This document shows, piece after piece, positions 12,474 to 24,847 of a stretch of DNA of 64,000 nt (positions are counted from its first letter, which is position 1; each line of letters opens with the position of its first letter). The notes beneath the pieces were generated by a model that was not told the DNA's origin, did not search any database, and saw only the letters and a list, made by a program, of their open reading frames with translations. Origin of the DNA: Paramacrobiotus metropolitanus (lineage: Eukaryota; Tardigrada; Eutardigrada; Parachela; Macrobiotidae); NCBI RefSeq assembly GCF_019649055.1, contig NW_026570410.1:101862-165861 (forward strand). The letters run 5' to 3'. The translations under genes and the position numbers were made by a program.

Positions 12474-15400
12474 GCCCGACCGGGTGTAATTTATATGTGG
12501 TCGGCAACTGGCAGACACAGATGTGAGAAAGAGCAAAATGGCTCGTGCAGCGCGCTACTCCATCCGGCTCTGCACTTGCTTATTTATTCAGCGCATGCTG
12601 GCCAGGGGTCTCTCCCGGTCGTTGTGATCCGACGGGGGTAGTCCTGTTAAGGGAACAGAATCAGCATTATTAACTCCTTGTCACATACAGAGCAGACTAG
12701 TACTGTTGTCCTTCACGCGGACTACACGGGCAGCGTGCCACCGCAACGTGTGGCGGTTGCCGTGTGCGCAACGTAACCCCACTGCTCCCCGCGTCGACTA
12801 CGCCAGTGCCAAAGCGCCAAGTTCGGTCCGTCTTACCAAAATGGTACTCTATTTGAACTGCCAAACCGGACACTCACGGTTTTCGGCCGTGACAGCCGAT
12901 TGTCTTCAAAATATCAATTGCATACGTAGCGCAACAGTCCATGACTCCAGTTGCGTGCAGTACAGCTGACGCAGTGCTTGCCAAGAGGTTGCCCGAGGTT
13001 GCCCACGACAAGCAGCGTATTTTTTTGTTAAATTACTCATACTTTTTGTACTGTTTACGAAATAATATTTGCAGTGTAAAACGGTTGCGTAGCTAAAACA
13101 ACCCGACAGCAACAACAGAGCAGGCACGCTGATAAAAAAGATACATATATATTGTATACGTTATTATGTGGTACTCACGTTAATTCTATGGACGCATATA
13201 TACTCCTGTGCTGACCACGGCCCTGCGCAGTGGCGCACACTCCGACAGCATCCACCGGAACCGAGTAAACAAAACTGCCGTAGAATATAGTTTTGCGGGG
13301 ACCGGACCGGATGGTTGAATAATGTAGCAGGGATTTCAAGGCAGCAAGTCCGTCAACACACTTGCACACACAAAGTATGCGTGTATATTGGAAGCTAAGG
13401 CAGCCAGCAGTAGACCGATGTGTCAACACAACGGGCCAACAAGGAGGTGATGCTGACGATCAGCGCCCGGAACGGGAGATTTGTTGCCAACAGCAGGGAC
13501 CTGGATATCGACAGGGAAGAGTCATGGAGCTGCGTATACAGGAGACGAGCAGCAGCAGGAATGATTCAGCTAGCTGTGGCAATATGATTGTATGTTCATG
13601 CAGTGTGGATGAGCTGTGTGTACGTATAGATAGATGCATGCACAATGGCCAGCAGTGCTGATGCCTATTGCCTGCCCATCGCTGCACTTCCCGTGTCTGG
13701 CGTGCGGCAGCGGCACGACCAGTGCCGCGTTAACGCGTTTCATTCCATTTAGCAGTTAGCTGCCTGGCCTGACGTGGAAGGCATACTTCTACGCATATAA
13801 TATTATACGCGTTTATATGCACGTGCTTGAGCCTTGAGGCTGCCGCAGCCAGCGGATAGCATGACTAGAGCCAGTGCCTGGCTTTCCTTTCCTCTGGCCG
13901 GAGCCGGAACTGAATCAGATCATGATGGCGATGAGTGCCAGTGCGAGTGGAGTGAGTGGAGCAGCCAGCGGCAGCAGGTAGACATATGCGGTGTCTGCCT
14001 GCCGCTTGTACAGTACAGTTAAAATACGCTCAAGTAGCCAGTCGGACTCGGCACTGATCGTGTGGTTGTGCCGAAAGATACTGTAGATACGCATGCAGTC
14101 GGATAGGGATGAGTCGGCCCGTTATTCATCCACCCACTCACTCACTTCCCTGTCCAACGGCGCACTGCCCACCTCATCCGGCTCATCATCCGGCTCATCG
14201 TCCGGCATCCCAGTAGAATGCTGTATCGGCACTGTACATGAATGTACATGTAATATAGATATGCCGATGCCGGTCCACTTGCCTGCTCTTAAGCTCGCTT
14301 CCGCTGATATCCTCCTTCCGCGTCATAGGCACGGCCGCAGCCAACTCTTCCCTCTACATTCCATTCCTCTCCATTCTAGATCTGCCGGCCTCTAGATCTC
14401 GCGTGTCAAGCGCCGATATCTGGATAAATCACCGCCAACCAGCCACCATGGCCAGGCAACACAGTCAACACACCAACCTAATAACCCATTTACCAACATC
14501 TATCTCTGACTCATACAGTACACTCGATGCATCCTGTATGCATCATCACTGCAGGCGCTCTAGATGTACGCTCCTCGCGTTCCCGTTCCGCCTTCCCGCG
14601 CTCGATGAAAAACAGGCAAATCTCTTCCCTTACACCCCACGGAAAATCTGCCGGTTTCATGTTGTCGGCTGTCAACAGATGTGTTTTTCGCTGCTAAGAA
14701 TCGACAATTAATTTTGCAATCAAAACACACTGACATTAATTAGTGCCATTAATTTGAATACTTCCGCTGCCGCATCCCAACAAGTAATTCCGCGAAACAG
14801 CATATTAAATTCCGCTTCTATACCAGTGCTAGTACGACACCGCAGAAGCGGTAATACTGTATACTTTGCAGCAGCGTTAGACAGCAGCAAATTGCACTGC
14901 TTTATTCTTTCACGGTGCGCTTAGTCAAGTGCAGAGATTGTTGTTTAAAGGGAATAACCATATCTTGGATTCGTGAGCAAACTGCACTAACAATTACAGC
15001 TACTGTGCGTGGACACTTAGCCGCAAGATTCTGCACCGGAATCTTTCAAACAGGAGACCGCCAATTCGTCAGACTGACTGCCGGCCAGGTGCGGCAGTTC
15101 TTTCTTTCTTTCGCAGACAACCAGCTTAAGCGTGTGACGAGAGTCTTCCTGCGGTCTGTCGTGGCCGGCCTGTCGACTGTACTTTGTAGCGGTGCACTAC
15201 TTCCGGCAACAAATTGGAATACTACCAGCGCGCTCGTCATACCTTATGGTAAGATGGCCGCCCCTGCACAGCCCGATTTAGGCGGCCTTCCGAAGCCGCA
15301 GTATAGCGGTGTGACGTGTCGATGGGCAGTGGCGCCACTACCCTACATCCGGATCCCGACCAGGAGAGACTTCCGGTTTAGGAAGGAACAGGCGCAATGC

Positions 15401-18400
15401 CTTCGATTGCATATGCGCCGCTGTGTAGCGGCGGCAATTTCCCCCACCGAGCGTCGTTTGATGCTTTAATTAGCTGTCTAGTTGTTTGAACTGCGGCTGG
15501 TATACGTACCGGTAGACGGTATGTTTACCATGGTAGTGCTGATCGACGGTCGCACCGAAGCCGGCTCAGCATGCAGATCTATGGGCCGACTTATCGTACA
15601 GTCATAATAACAGGAGCTCCCTGCATCTGTTGTCCAGGAACCACTTCGGCCTGCACCTTTCTCCGACAACTCTAGCTACTAGGTAGTAGGTAGTAAAGCG
15701 CCACTCCAGTATCAGCTACAACAAGTGGAGTACTTTGTCATGCCAAAGTACCGGATGAATATACATGTATATACGACCGATGTGCGTGCATCCATCATTG
15801 TGTCCCTTCGGTCTTTCCCGACTGGAATTAAACGGACCAGTGCATCCCCGTTAAATGCCGCTGGTAGAATGCTATATCCTCGATGTATCCGAGCGGGGCC
15901 ACTTAATCGAGCGAAATGCCTCTATAATAATAATATTAATACAACGGGGAACGCGATTTGTGTAATGGGTACGATCCCCGATCAGGATAGCATAGAGGAA
16001 GTGTTTCTTTTGTAAACTCTGTTTTGTTCTGGTGCATCGTTTGTACTCATACCATGATACTTATTAAGGGTTCTTCCGTATAATATTATGATCCGGAAAA
16101 CACAAATTTCTGGCGGTCACGCAACGAAGCATTACCAAGGACGGTGCCTGCGCGGTTAAGGTAGGCTTACGAATATCAGGTAGGCTACACTCCACATACT
16201 GCGGGAACCAATCATTGCTCGTAGCGTTTGCCGGTCCATCTGCCGCCATGCTTTGGCTTGCGATTCATAGAATCTATGAATTATTTTTTGTCGAATTAAC
16301 TGTTTTCATTATTGGACAGCACATATGTGTACATAATATGCAGTAATGGGTAGAGTAGCCATCGTCACATAGGAGATGTAGGGTTAGAGAAATTATTGGG
16401 CAGGAAACGGCAACGCAGCTCGCACGGTTGACCGTTCCGTTCGGCAGTTTCTTTGTTGGTTTCTCCGTTGATTTACCGCAACAGCTACTCGGGTAGTCTG
16501 CCCGAGATTCGGGCTTGACTCGTGGGACCGCGAGCCTGTGCAGTGACACGGCAAAATTTAATTATAGAAGCATATTAAATACAGTATTCGTTTTGTATGT
16601 ATACGTTCATTTTATATTCTGTCTTCTGTCAAAACTTCGATGATTTCCTGAAGGAAACCGCTGTTGTTGTGGCAAGCTGTGTTGCTTGCAAATGCGCCGG
16701 CCTCTGACGATGGTGGCGCACTCCAGTATACAATGTATATATACTGCCCAGGGAGTCCTTTTTACGTGTCCGAAAGGTCACTCCCAAGGTGACGAGGGGG
16801 GATCGCCGTTCGGTAAGGATGAGCGTTGGCCTGACAGTACCTGCGTGTCGACCGCCAGGGTGGGCAGCAGCGGCCGTACATAAGTAAGGCCGTCATGGGT
16901 AATTTGCTCCCGCATCCCAGCGATCCAGCGGTGGTCCGGCGCCGGTCCGATCGGGCTCCTTCTCCAGCAGTCTACAATAAGCACCGGCGCACCGCGTTTA
17001 ACCAACGAGCGATCGAGACAGGCTACTATAGTACTAAGGTTCACATATCGAAATTGTTCTGAATACGGAGTGCTTCAGGTTAACTTTCATGAAAACCTTA
17101 CGCTTAAACTTGCGTCGACGACCTCGGAACCTCGCACTGGCCAGGGCTATCAACGCTGCTTCCGCGTTTTCGCATGCACTGCAAAGAGAAACAGACGCCT
17201 CTCTTCTTGCACCCTGCCAGTCCACCACTTCCGGTTGGCCGTGGACAATTGGACATTTTGCAGGTTTCATCAGCTGCTGTACTGAGGCCGCGATCGGGTT
17301 TCTCAAAGGCCAGCACAGGGAGACAGATATGCAGGTATGCAGGCCAGTAGCCATCATGTCCGGCAATGGGCGAACGGATATTATACGCCGCTAACGCCGG
17401 TATCCAGTAATCTAAATAGTTGTATGCACAGTAAATCTACAGTAAATGACATGTGCAGCCGGCAGATCAACGCAGCGACAGGTACGGTAGTTAATTTTTG
17501 TAGCGAAGAGGAAGAGCGAGCTAACGGTAGTTGTCCGATTTGTCTCACGAGGTCGACAACGGCAACATAACCAGCACGACAGATCACAGCGGAAGTGAGA
17601 AAGGGACCATTAGTAAAGCGCGCTACTATTTTGCCCGTATCAACTTCCAGCTACGTATTCCAGTGTCCGAAGGAACATGATTAGTTCCTAATAAGCAACG
17701 CCAATTTCGCGAAGTGATTAAGGTGAACTTATCAGTCCCTATCTGTACTCGTAGCTCTCCAGCTTTTCCTACTACCGTAGTATATCCATATACTCCTTGT
17801 CGAGGTGACGTGCGACGCATGCATACGAGTAGCTGTTTCTGTCGCGACAAATCAACTGGCGCAGTTGAATATTATACAGTACGTTCCTGCAGTCTTGGAA
17901 GTCCGTGGAAATCGGCCTGCGCGCTAGAGATGAAACGTATGTACAACCTAGAGTGCAGATACTCAGCAGAATAGAAGTACGGCATACAAACATTATTACC
18001 TAATTACAGTATTAACGTGCGTCATGTAACGCGGCCGCAGCTGCGTTACACGGACAGCGCTTAAATTCGGTAATGGCCATCGGAGGTACGCACGTCCACT
18101 GCTTTCCTGCTGATTAGTGCAGCCGGCACTGGGATGGCGATTACGCTAGACAATACATAGTTCCATAATAATAAGAATTATTATAGCGGAACGTACTTGT
18201 ACGTACGGCTGCAATCACGTACTAGGCAGCTTTGCTGCTGCTGCTGACGGTACTTGTATATTATTACAATTATAATACATATATGGGGCGCGGTAATGCC
18301 GAATGCGGTAATGCTGGCGCGTCATTATAACGCGCAGCTAGCGCACTGCAGTTCCTTCACTTCATTGCTGGCAACTGCAGTCGCCCCTGAGATCTGTGAA

Positions 18401-20577
18401 GAGTGGCTACTGCAAATAGCGTGGCAACTTTTCACAAGTGTCAGGAGCGGCCGGCAGCTCCGCCGCTCTAGCTGTCGGTCCGGGGCCCCGGGCCGGCCTG
18501 TCCAGTGCCGGCGACTCGCCAGGCCTCCAGTCCGTCATCACTGGCACGCAGCTAGAGTCGGCCACTGAACGCCGTGGCCGGCGCATCACCAACTCCATCC
18601 ATCGCATTGGCTCGCGCGTTCCTCCATCAGCCAATTCTCCGCTACTATGGCTACCCGTACAGTAGCACAATATGGCTCAGTGGGGCAGCTTCCGTCTTGG
18701 TAGCGCCAATAGCGCACGGCAATTTATTTGACACAATTACTACTATACATACTTCCCGCAGGGCAGCAGGACCGCTGAGCAATTACTACATAACACTAAT
18801 AATTACTAGGTGCGTCCGGGAAAAAATCGGCGATCGATCGTCTTTCTTTCAGGCTAATATACTGTAAATGCCGTTCATTCCTACGGACGTGGCGCAGGCG
18901 TCCACCGCGTTAATTATAACGTTATAATTAACGTTACAATCCAGCTATGCACTAAACGTCCGTATAGCCAGACCGCCACCAATAGCTGAAAAAATGCAAA
19001 CGGAACTGATAACGCAACTGATAACGCCCGTTGTCCTGTATTGCTTGTTGACATATGTAACATACTAATGATACTATCGAACACACAGACAGCAACAGCA
19101 GCCAGAACAATTAAGACCGAAGAAGGAACAAATACAGAAAGACAGTATAATTTATGTTATTCGGCAATATCGTGGCCATATAATCATTACTATGATACGA
19201 GTATCATCATGAAATGCAAAGATTACCTGTAAGCGTAACCGCCTACTGGAAACCGATGAATATTAATCATGCTTAGCTTTAATTTCCCTACGTCACGTCA
19301 CGTCCAGCGTTGACAGCGCTCCGCCAGCAATGACGTCCGTGCATTCCGGGATTGTGCTCATCCTGGCTTCCCGGCTTTTGGCTGCCACTGAGCTGCAGCC
19401 GGAAATTCCGTCGCTCACCAACAGCACGGAGGACGATGTTATACAAGCGTCATCGCATTCCCGAGGCGCAGATCTTCAGCAAGGCCGGGCATCGGACCGT
19501 GTACCCCACATCTTCTTCTTCATTTCTGCGCACATGTACAGACGCCTGTAACTGGTCAGTAGTATCTGCACATTGGGAATAAGTCGGTGTCTGGTTAGTA
19601 CTTGCATCTATACAGGTACACTTACCAGTTAGTACAGAAAAGCTCCGTAATTAACTACTTTCTCCTGGCCAAGTCCGGTGTCGATCGCCGGTAGAAACAA
19701 AATGATCACTATCATTCAACAAATTAATGCGGCGTCAGCGGCGATTGGCTACGTGGTCCAGGCGATACGTCGGTTAGCTGCGGGCCCGGATAGGTCGCAA
19801 TTAATCATACGCATAACAACGCCCGCATTTCCTTCTTCCTCTGGATGGAGATCCGGCTGATTCCGCGGTGTGCGGTCATTCTGACTAATATTACTGCACC
19901 TTACCGGGGTGCGACGCGGTGGGGCGGTGCGTTGCCGCGTTAACTTGCCTGCGTTTCTTTGCTGCAGGGACCGGTTTGACAACTGCGGAAATTAAATCCG
20001 GGGCATACCAGTTCCACGTTACCATAGAGCGAATCTGCCGGCAATTTCACTTCTGAAAATACAACTGTGTTATTAGAAGTGACGTTGGCGGCGACAAGCT
20101 CACGGGCCAGCTCTGATCCTGGGAATCACAGCTTCACGGCGCTTCCAGTACGATTTAATGACCTGCCTATTGGTATCATTGTGGACATGCAGCTTCCTTC
20201 TACTTTGTATATATGCTTACATCAGGCTCAAGATTCCGATCCCTTACCGTGTCCGCTAACAAGGGGTCACGGTGCCCATGTAGAAGACAGGACAGCAGCT
20301 AGTGCTATCGTGTCCTCTAGCTGGGCGTCGCGGTCCGGTCATGGGCGATAATGTAATATACGTCATGCCACTGAATTCGAAGTGCTATGAGCTATCCTAG
20401 CGTCTTGTCAGGCCGCACAGAGACCGTACAGTACCGCCCGGCGCCCCGAACTGTGAAGTCGAACGGTATAAAGAACTACGAACAGCAATTTCTTGTTTTA
20501 AAGAAACCACTGGAAAGTGATATTATCATAATACATACGTTTGATTACATTACAACCTTGCCCTCGGCACGTCCAAT
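12474..20577. other. 8-kb region without a recognised gene
   Basis: Many short open frames occur on both strands but none shows a family I recognise. One at 14915-15469 (+, 184 codons) is the longest and looks compositionally arbitrary. A GC-rich open stretch at 18437-18665 (+) follows a possible acceptor. A frame from the ATG at 19330 begins with a hydrophobic segment (SGIVLILASRLLAAT) that could be a signal peptide. None can be called a gene from sequence alone. A perfect 26-bp palindrome sits at 18908-18933. Confidence 0.4.
18908..18933. repeat. Perfect 26-bp palindrome
   Basis: cgttaattataac followed directly by its reverse complement, with no spacer. AT-rich; no gene nearby. Confidence 0.9.
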
Positions 20578-20858
20578 TTAGAGCCCCCAAACAGTAACAA
20601 ATTTTTGTACGGCTACGTACGGTTTCCGCTTACGGCTCCTACGGCTACGGTACGGTTACGGCAGAAATAACTGCATTGACCGTACGGTATACCGTATACG
20701 GCAGTACCGTATACGGCAAGCCCATTGTAAAACCGTGTTTTGGCTTACGGTTACGTACGGCACTTTCGTTACAGTACTAATTTTCACTACGGTTACGTAC
20801 TGTTGTGCCGTACAGTATGCCGTATAGGGCAGTGCAGTATACTGTTTGGGGGCTCTAA
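20578..20858. mobile_element. MITE-like element, 281 bp, with perfect 19-bp terminal inverted repeats
   Basis: Left end ttagagcccccaaacagta (20578-20596) is the exact reverse complement of the right end (20840-20858). The interior has no coding capacity and is filled with variants of tacgg and cgtatacgg, many mutually complementary. Similar words (cgtcca) flank both ends and may be a target-site duplication, though not a clean one. A related internal sequence on the other strand is found at about 46800-46930. Confidence 0.85.
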
Positions 20859-21102
20859 CGTCCATACAGAAAAGGTCACGCGTTTTTTACTTCAACCTGG
20901 ATTGTGCTGACGGACAGAAACGTATGGTCGTACACTGTACTCGTGTACGACTGTTTTCCGAAATACTTGAAAATAATTCTGTTGAACGCTCTAACGGTCA
21001 CGTAAAATGAGGATTACTTGTATAATTGTTTTTGCAAATTAAGCATTTAATTTTCATCTGTTCGATCCTGCGCTGTCATCTGTACGTTGGCAAACTTTAC
21101 AG

Positions 21103-21685
21103 TACAGTGAAGCCTCTGAAATACGTACACCTCCGTACGGAAAATTTCGTACGTAATTCAGGGGTGTACGGAATTCAAATTAGCTGCTCCCAGCCGCCCT
21201 CGGCGGTGACTGCAGACCTGGGGGCACTGCACCACTACGAAATGCTCTGCACATACTGCGCAATGCATGGAACTCTAAAAATACACGGATTGCATTAGTT
21301 AACATACAAAATTGCATCAGTCTGTGTGTATGTAAACAGACGAGAACAATTTTCTCGCACACTTTCAACAAAAAAGATTAATAAAACCTTACTCAGGATA
21401 CAAAAATCTAGCAATTTCGAGTATAGTTTTCTTTGCTTCTACAGCTTTACCATCAAAAAGGTTAAAATCTCCAGTTCCGAAACAACGGTGTACGCATTCA
21501 CGAGGTGACTGCGTACAGTCAAATGCTTGTGCGGTACAGAGATTAAGTGTGCGTGTACGTTAGGTAGAGTTTCCCCCCTGTACTTTAGTCTACGACGTAG
21601 TTCGGTACAAAATTTTTCGTACGTAATATACGGGTGTACGTTTCTTCGGGGTGTACGTACGATGAGGTTTAAAGGTATGCACAGT
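21103..21685. mobile_element. Possible pogo/Tigger-like MITE
   Basis: The left end begins tacagtgaagcctctgaaat and runs into repeated cgtacacc/cgtacggaaaatttcgta motifs, a layout reminiscent of pogo/Tigger ends. The right side (about 21595-21685) carries the related words tttttcgtacgtaata and ggggtgtacgtacgatgagg and ends cacagta, roughly the inverse of the left end. There is no transposase frame. The family assignment is inference from the look of the termini. Confidence 0.4.
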
Positions 21686-22194
21686 ACAGCGGCTCCACAC
21701 AATCGATCCGATATCCAAGGTATATCATTTGAAAGGTTCTCTTCTTCGCCACTCCACGGCCACCTCTCTTCCACTAAATATTTCTCACGAAATTTCCGAT
21801 CAGTCTGCTTGCGCAGAAATTTCGAAAACTAGGGAACCGGGAAAAGTCAAACCGAGTATGCGGCAGACTGCATTTGCGTCCACCCGGTCCTCCAGTTTTC
21901 CTTCCTGGCACTTTCCCACAGTGCCGCTCCCTTCATCGATTACCAAAGGCTGGCGCACAGTAATTACTCTACAATATTCCACCAGCCGTGAATGTAAGTA
22001 ATTTTATTGGGTTAATCTAAGTATGACATGCTACACCACCGGTTCCACGAAACACCATCCGCACAAAGCCATGAATGTACATAATTTATCCCGCCAATAG
22101 CGTACGAATACAGGCGGCATATTTTCTTAGACGAAATGTACATAAGTTCTCTGCATCCGCACGCTCACCAGCCGCGACCTTTGAGAGATGTTTA

Positions 22195-22300
22195 ACCTAG
22201 TCAAACACGGGTAAAGCCGGCATAATCAGCTCAACCTCGTTCAGAGAAGAGAAACATTCGCAGCGTCGTAGAAAGCTTCTTGGCAAACTCTTTTCTACAG
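22195..22300 (-). other. Short open stretch after a possible acceptor, unassigned
   Basis: The minus strand has a pyrimidine-containing tract ending ctgtag at about 22316, followed by an open frame with RRCECFSSLNEVEL and a stop at about 22199. Too short to assign; it may be chance. Confidence 0.15.
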
Positions 22301-22695
22301 TAGATAAATAAAACACATGCCTGATTTATATACAAAGTATATTGGCGTAAGTGAGGAGCAGAATGCTCACTTGACCAACTGATAAAGCGCCCGGCCATCG
22401 CGAAAGCAGTCGGTACGGCCCGTGCGGGTGACCGGCGTACGTACGCGGGGCTTCACGTAGCCTGTACGGCGGCCTCTTCAAGCCCGGGCCGCTCTGTGAC
22501 CTTACGCCATTTTAATTATTTTTCGTCTTGAAACGCTTGCTTGCGGTGATTGACAGTATATCGTTCGGTCCGTTGAATTGGGGATTTTTGTGTGAAACTG
22601 TACTTATCGTAGTGCAGTTGCTCGGTTTCTTGAGCGTGGGTCTTCCTGCGGCGACGGGTAGTCGGTTATCCCTGTGTGCTGAATGGCCCGAAATT

Positions 22696-22820
22696 ACAAG
22701 CATTTGTCTCGCGCAGCTCGTGTTTTACGGTGTAGACTGTTTCTCTTGTTATTCGGGCCCCGAACAACAAGAGAAACAGTCTACACCGTAAAACACGAGC
22801 TGCGCGAGATAAATGCTTGT
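22696..22820. repeat. Near-perfect hairpin with ~62-bp arms
   Basis: The left arm (22696-22757) begins acaagcattt and contains ggtgtagactgtttctcttg. The right arm (22759-22820) is its reverse complement with about two mismatches and almost no loop. Beyond the arms, gaaatta recurs on the left and, complemented, on the right with a 3-4 base offset. The near identity implies a recent snap-back duplication or an active hairpin element. No coding potential is supported. Confidence 0.9.
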
Positions 22821-23737
22821 ACGGTAATTTCAAATTTGTTACCTCCGTGTAGTGCTTCAGCGGCGCGCACAGGGACGTACAATACAATTATTCTGTATTC
22901 ATACAGTATAATTATACAGTATATATGCAGAAACGGCGGTAAGCCATCCGGAGACCGAGCTCGGGTCATTACGAAAATGCACACTGTCATGGGCTTTTAG
23001 TCTTATGTTTCCGGACCAATTTGCCGTTAACGGCAACCAGTACGTATTGATTTTCTGCACTTCTTTTCCCACACTTTGACGTACCCGTTATGACCGATGT
23101 AGAATCGTCGCAGAAATACCAGTTTTCGGACATGGGAACTTCTGCCAATATAAGTAATGAAGAATCATTATGGCACAAGTGTCTCCATATTGAAAAACCG
23201 GGCTACCCCAAAATGTAGTGCCACCGCCCCACTCCCACAACCGCTTTGATGATTACAGTAGGCACATTCGTTGTAGACGCAGTAAAATAACTGGGAGCCA
23301 TTAATAGCGAGCATATGCAGCACCGTAGATTTTCGGCACCTGTTCGTTATGTCCGGCCAGGATGCGGCATCGGACATGATCGGACACACGATGCCATGCA
23401 GTCTAAAATGGTGCTAAGCTATTCCGTTCAGGGGCTAAACGCGATCACTGGAATACTGTCACTCCTTACAGTAAAGCAAACCAACAACAACCCCAATACC
23501 CGAAACAATAACAGAAGATAAATAATCGTACTTAGTTGAAAAACATCAGTTTTTACTCTAGGAATAGGTAGATTCAGTTTTCTGCTTCCAGGACATCATC
23601 CAAACCCACCCGTTTACTCAAAACAATTCATGAAATAGTCAGACATTGGTGCAGTGCTGGTTTGACTTAACGTTGTTGTGTTTCAGACATTGTTCTTTCG
23701 AATGAACCTAACATGGTATCAATCCAGCAGTGGATTG

Positions 23738-24370
23738 GCCCGGCGCACTTTGGTCAACCAGACCGACATTTTGTTCAGCCACCCGGTACGGAGAGCACTC
23801 ATTTATCATGCTACCGAAAATGGCAGCATTAGTCTCTGTTCGGGGCACATACGGTAGGTTTTCCGGTGACGATAACGGTATGACTCACCACAAATTTACC
23901 GTTTTTCTGCCTGTACCGTACCGTAGATAACGATAGAAAGCGTTGGTATCGTTAGGCATCTCCGGTAGAATCTTGTGAGCCGTGGAATTAGTGGATTACC
24001 GTTTTGTCAAAACAGATAAGCACTTAAAAAATCGCTCTATTTAATAAATATTTTGAGCAAGCAATAAAAGAGAAATAACATCCAGAAACAATTTATTTTG
24101 TGAGGGACTAACACACCGGAAGTCGTCTGTGTACTCAAACTGCCTCCCCACAAGCGGTTGGTCACGCTCTTGCAAATTCACTGCACAATTTTTTATTTAG
24201 TGAGACCGGACCGAGCCCGAGCCGAACTGTGTATCGAGCGTTATCGTTGTGCTTAGCGAACACACAAACTTCTAACGGTGATGAAAACCATGACGGTAGG
24301 CTACTGTTATGGTTACCGGAAAACCTACCGTTTGTGCCCCGAACAGAGACTATTATCTTGGTGATTGCAG
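23738..24370. mobile_element. Inverted-repeat element with a dispersed end motif
   Basis: Sequence at about 23825-23880 (tctctgttcggggcaca, cggtaggttttccggt) recurs inverted at about 24295-24365. The left flank carries ttgttcagccacccggtac at about 23771-23789, which is found again at about 41284-41302 next to a duplicated block. Two arms about 420 bp apart and no protein suggest a degraded fold-back or MITE-like insertion. Confidence 0.6.
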
Positions 24371-24847
24371 TGCCGGCCGGCGGCCGGTATTCCCTCACGA
24401 GCCGCTGCAACACTGGTGGTGAATGTCCGCCATGCGTCCCACTGGTCGCATCACATGTAGATCAGTGCGCCTGTCCAACGAGCCGCATTGATCGCTGCAC
24501 GCCGGACTCAAGACGCTTGCGCGCTGATCGCTGCTCTACAGCACCATTTACCGGGGGTTTCATGACCTTTACACCCTGGACAACTCGCCGCTTCTGGCGG
24601 CCATCGGACAGAATTGCCAGTCCATCCCGCTTGGGGAAAGAAGGATGCATGGTGCCGCCGCAAACAGATTGACTACACCGACTGACGCAGCCTGGGATTC
24701 GTAGTGTAGTGGCCACTGGCAGACACAGCTGTTGCAAACGCAGTGCAGTGCAGCTTTTTTTTGGATAGCATCTGCATTCCGTGCCAAGTTTTTTTGCATA
24801 CGCACTCAGCTGCAGTCTAGTGATTCCTCTATCGCAACAGCGGCGTT
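24371..24847. other. Region upstream of the F-box gene
   Basis: No gene recognised. It should hold the F-box gene promoter; I see no convincing TATA or initiator motif. Confidence 0.3.

Noticed and set aside
14915-15469. 184-codon + frame as a gene
   Set aside because: No domain, no splice context and irregular composition; equally long frames arise by chance in this GC-moderate region.
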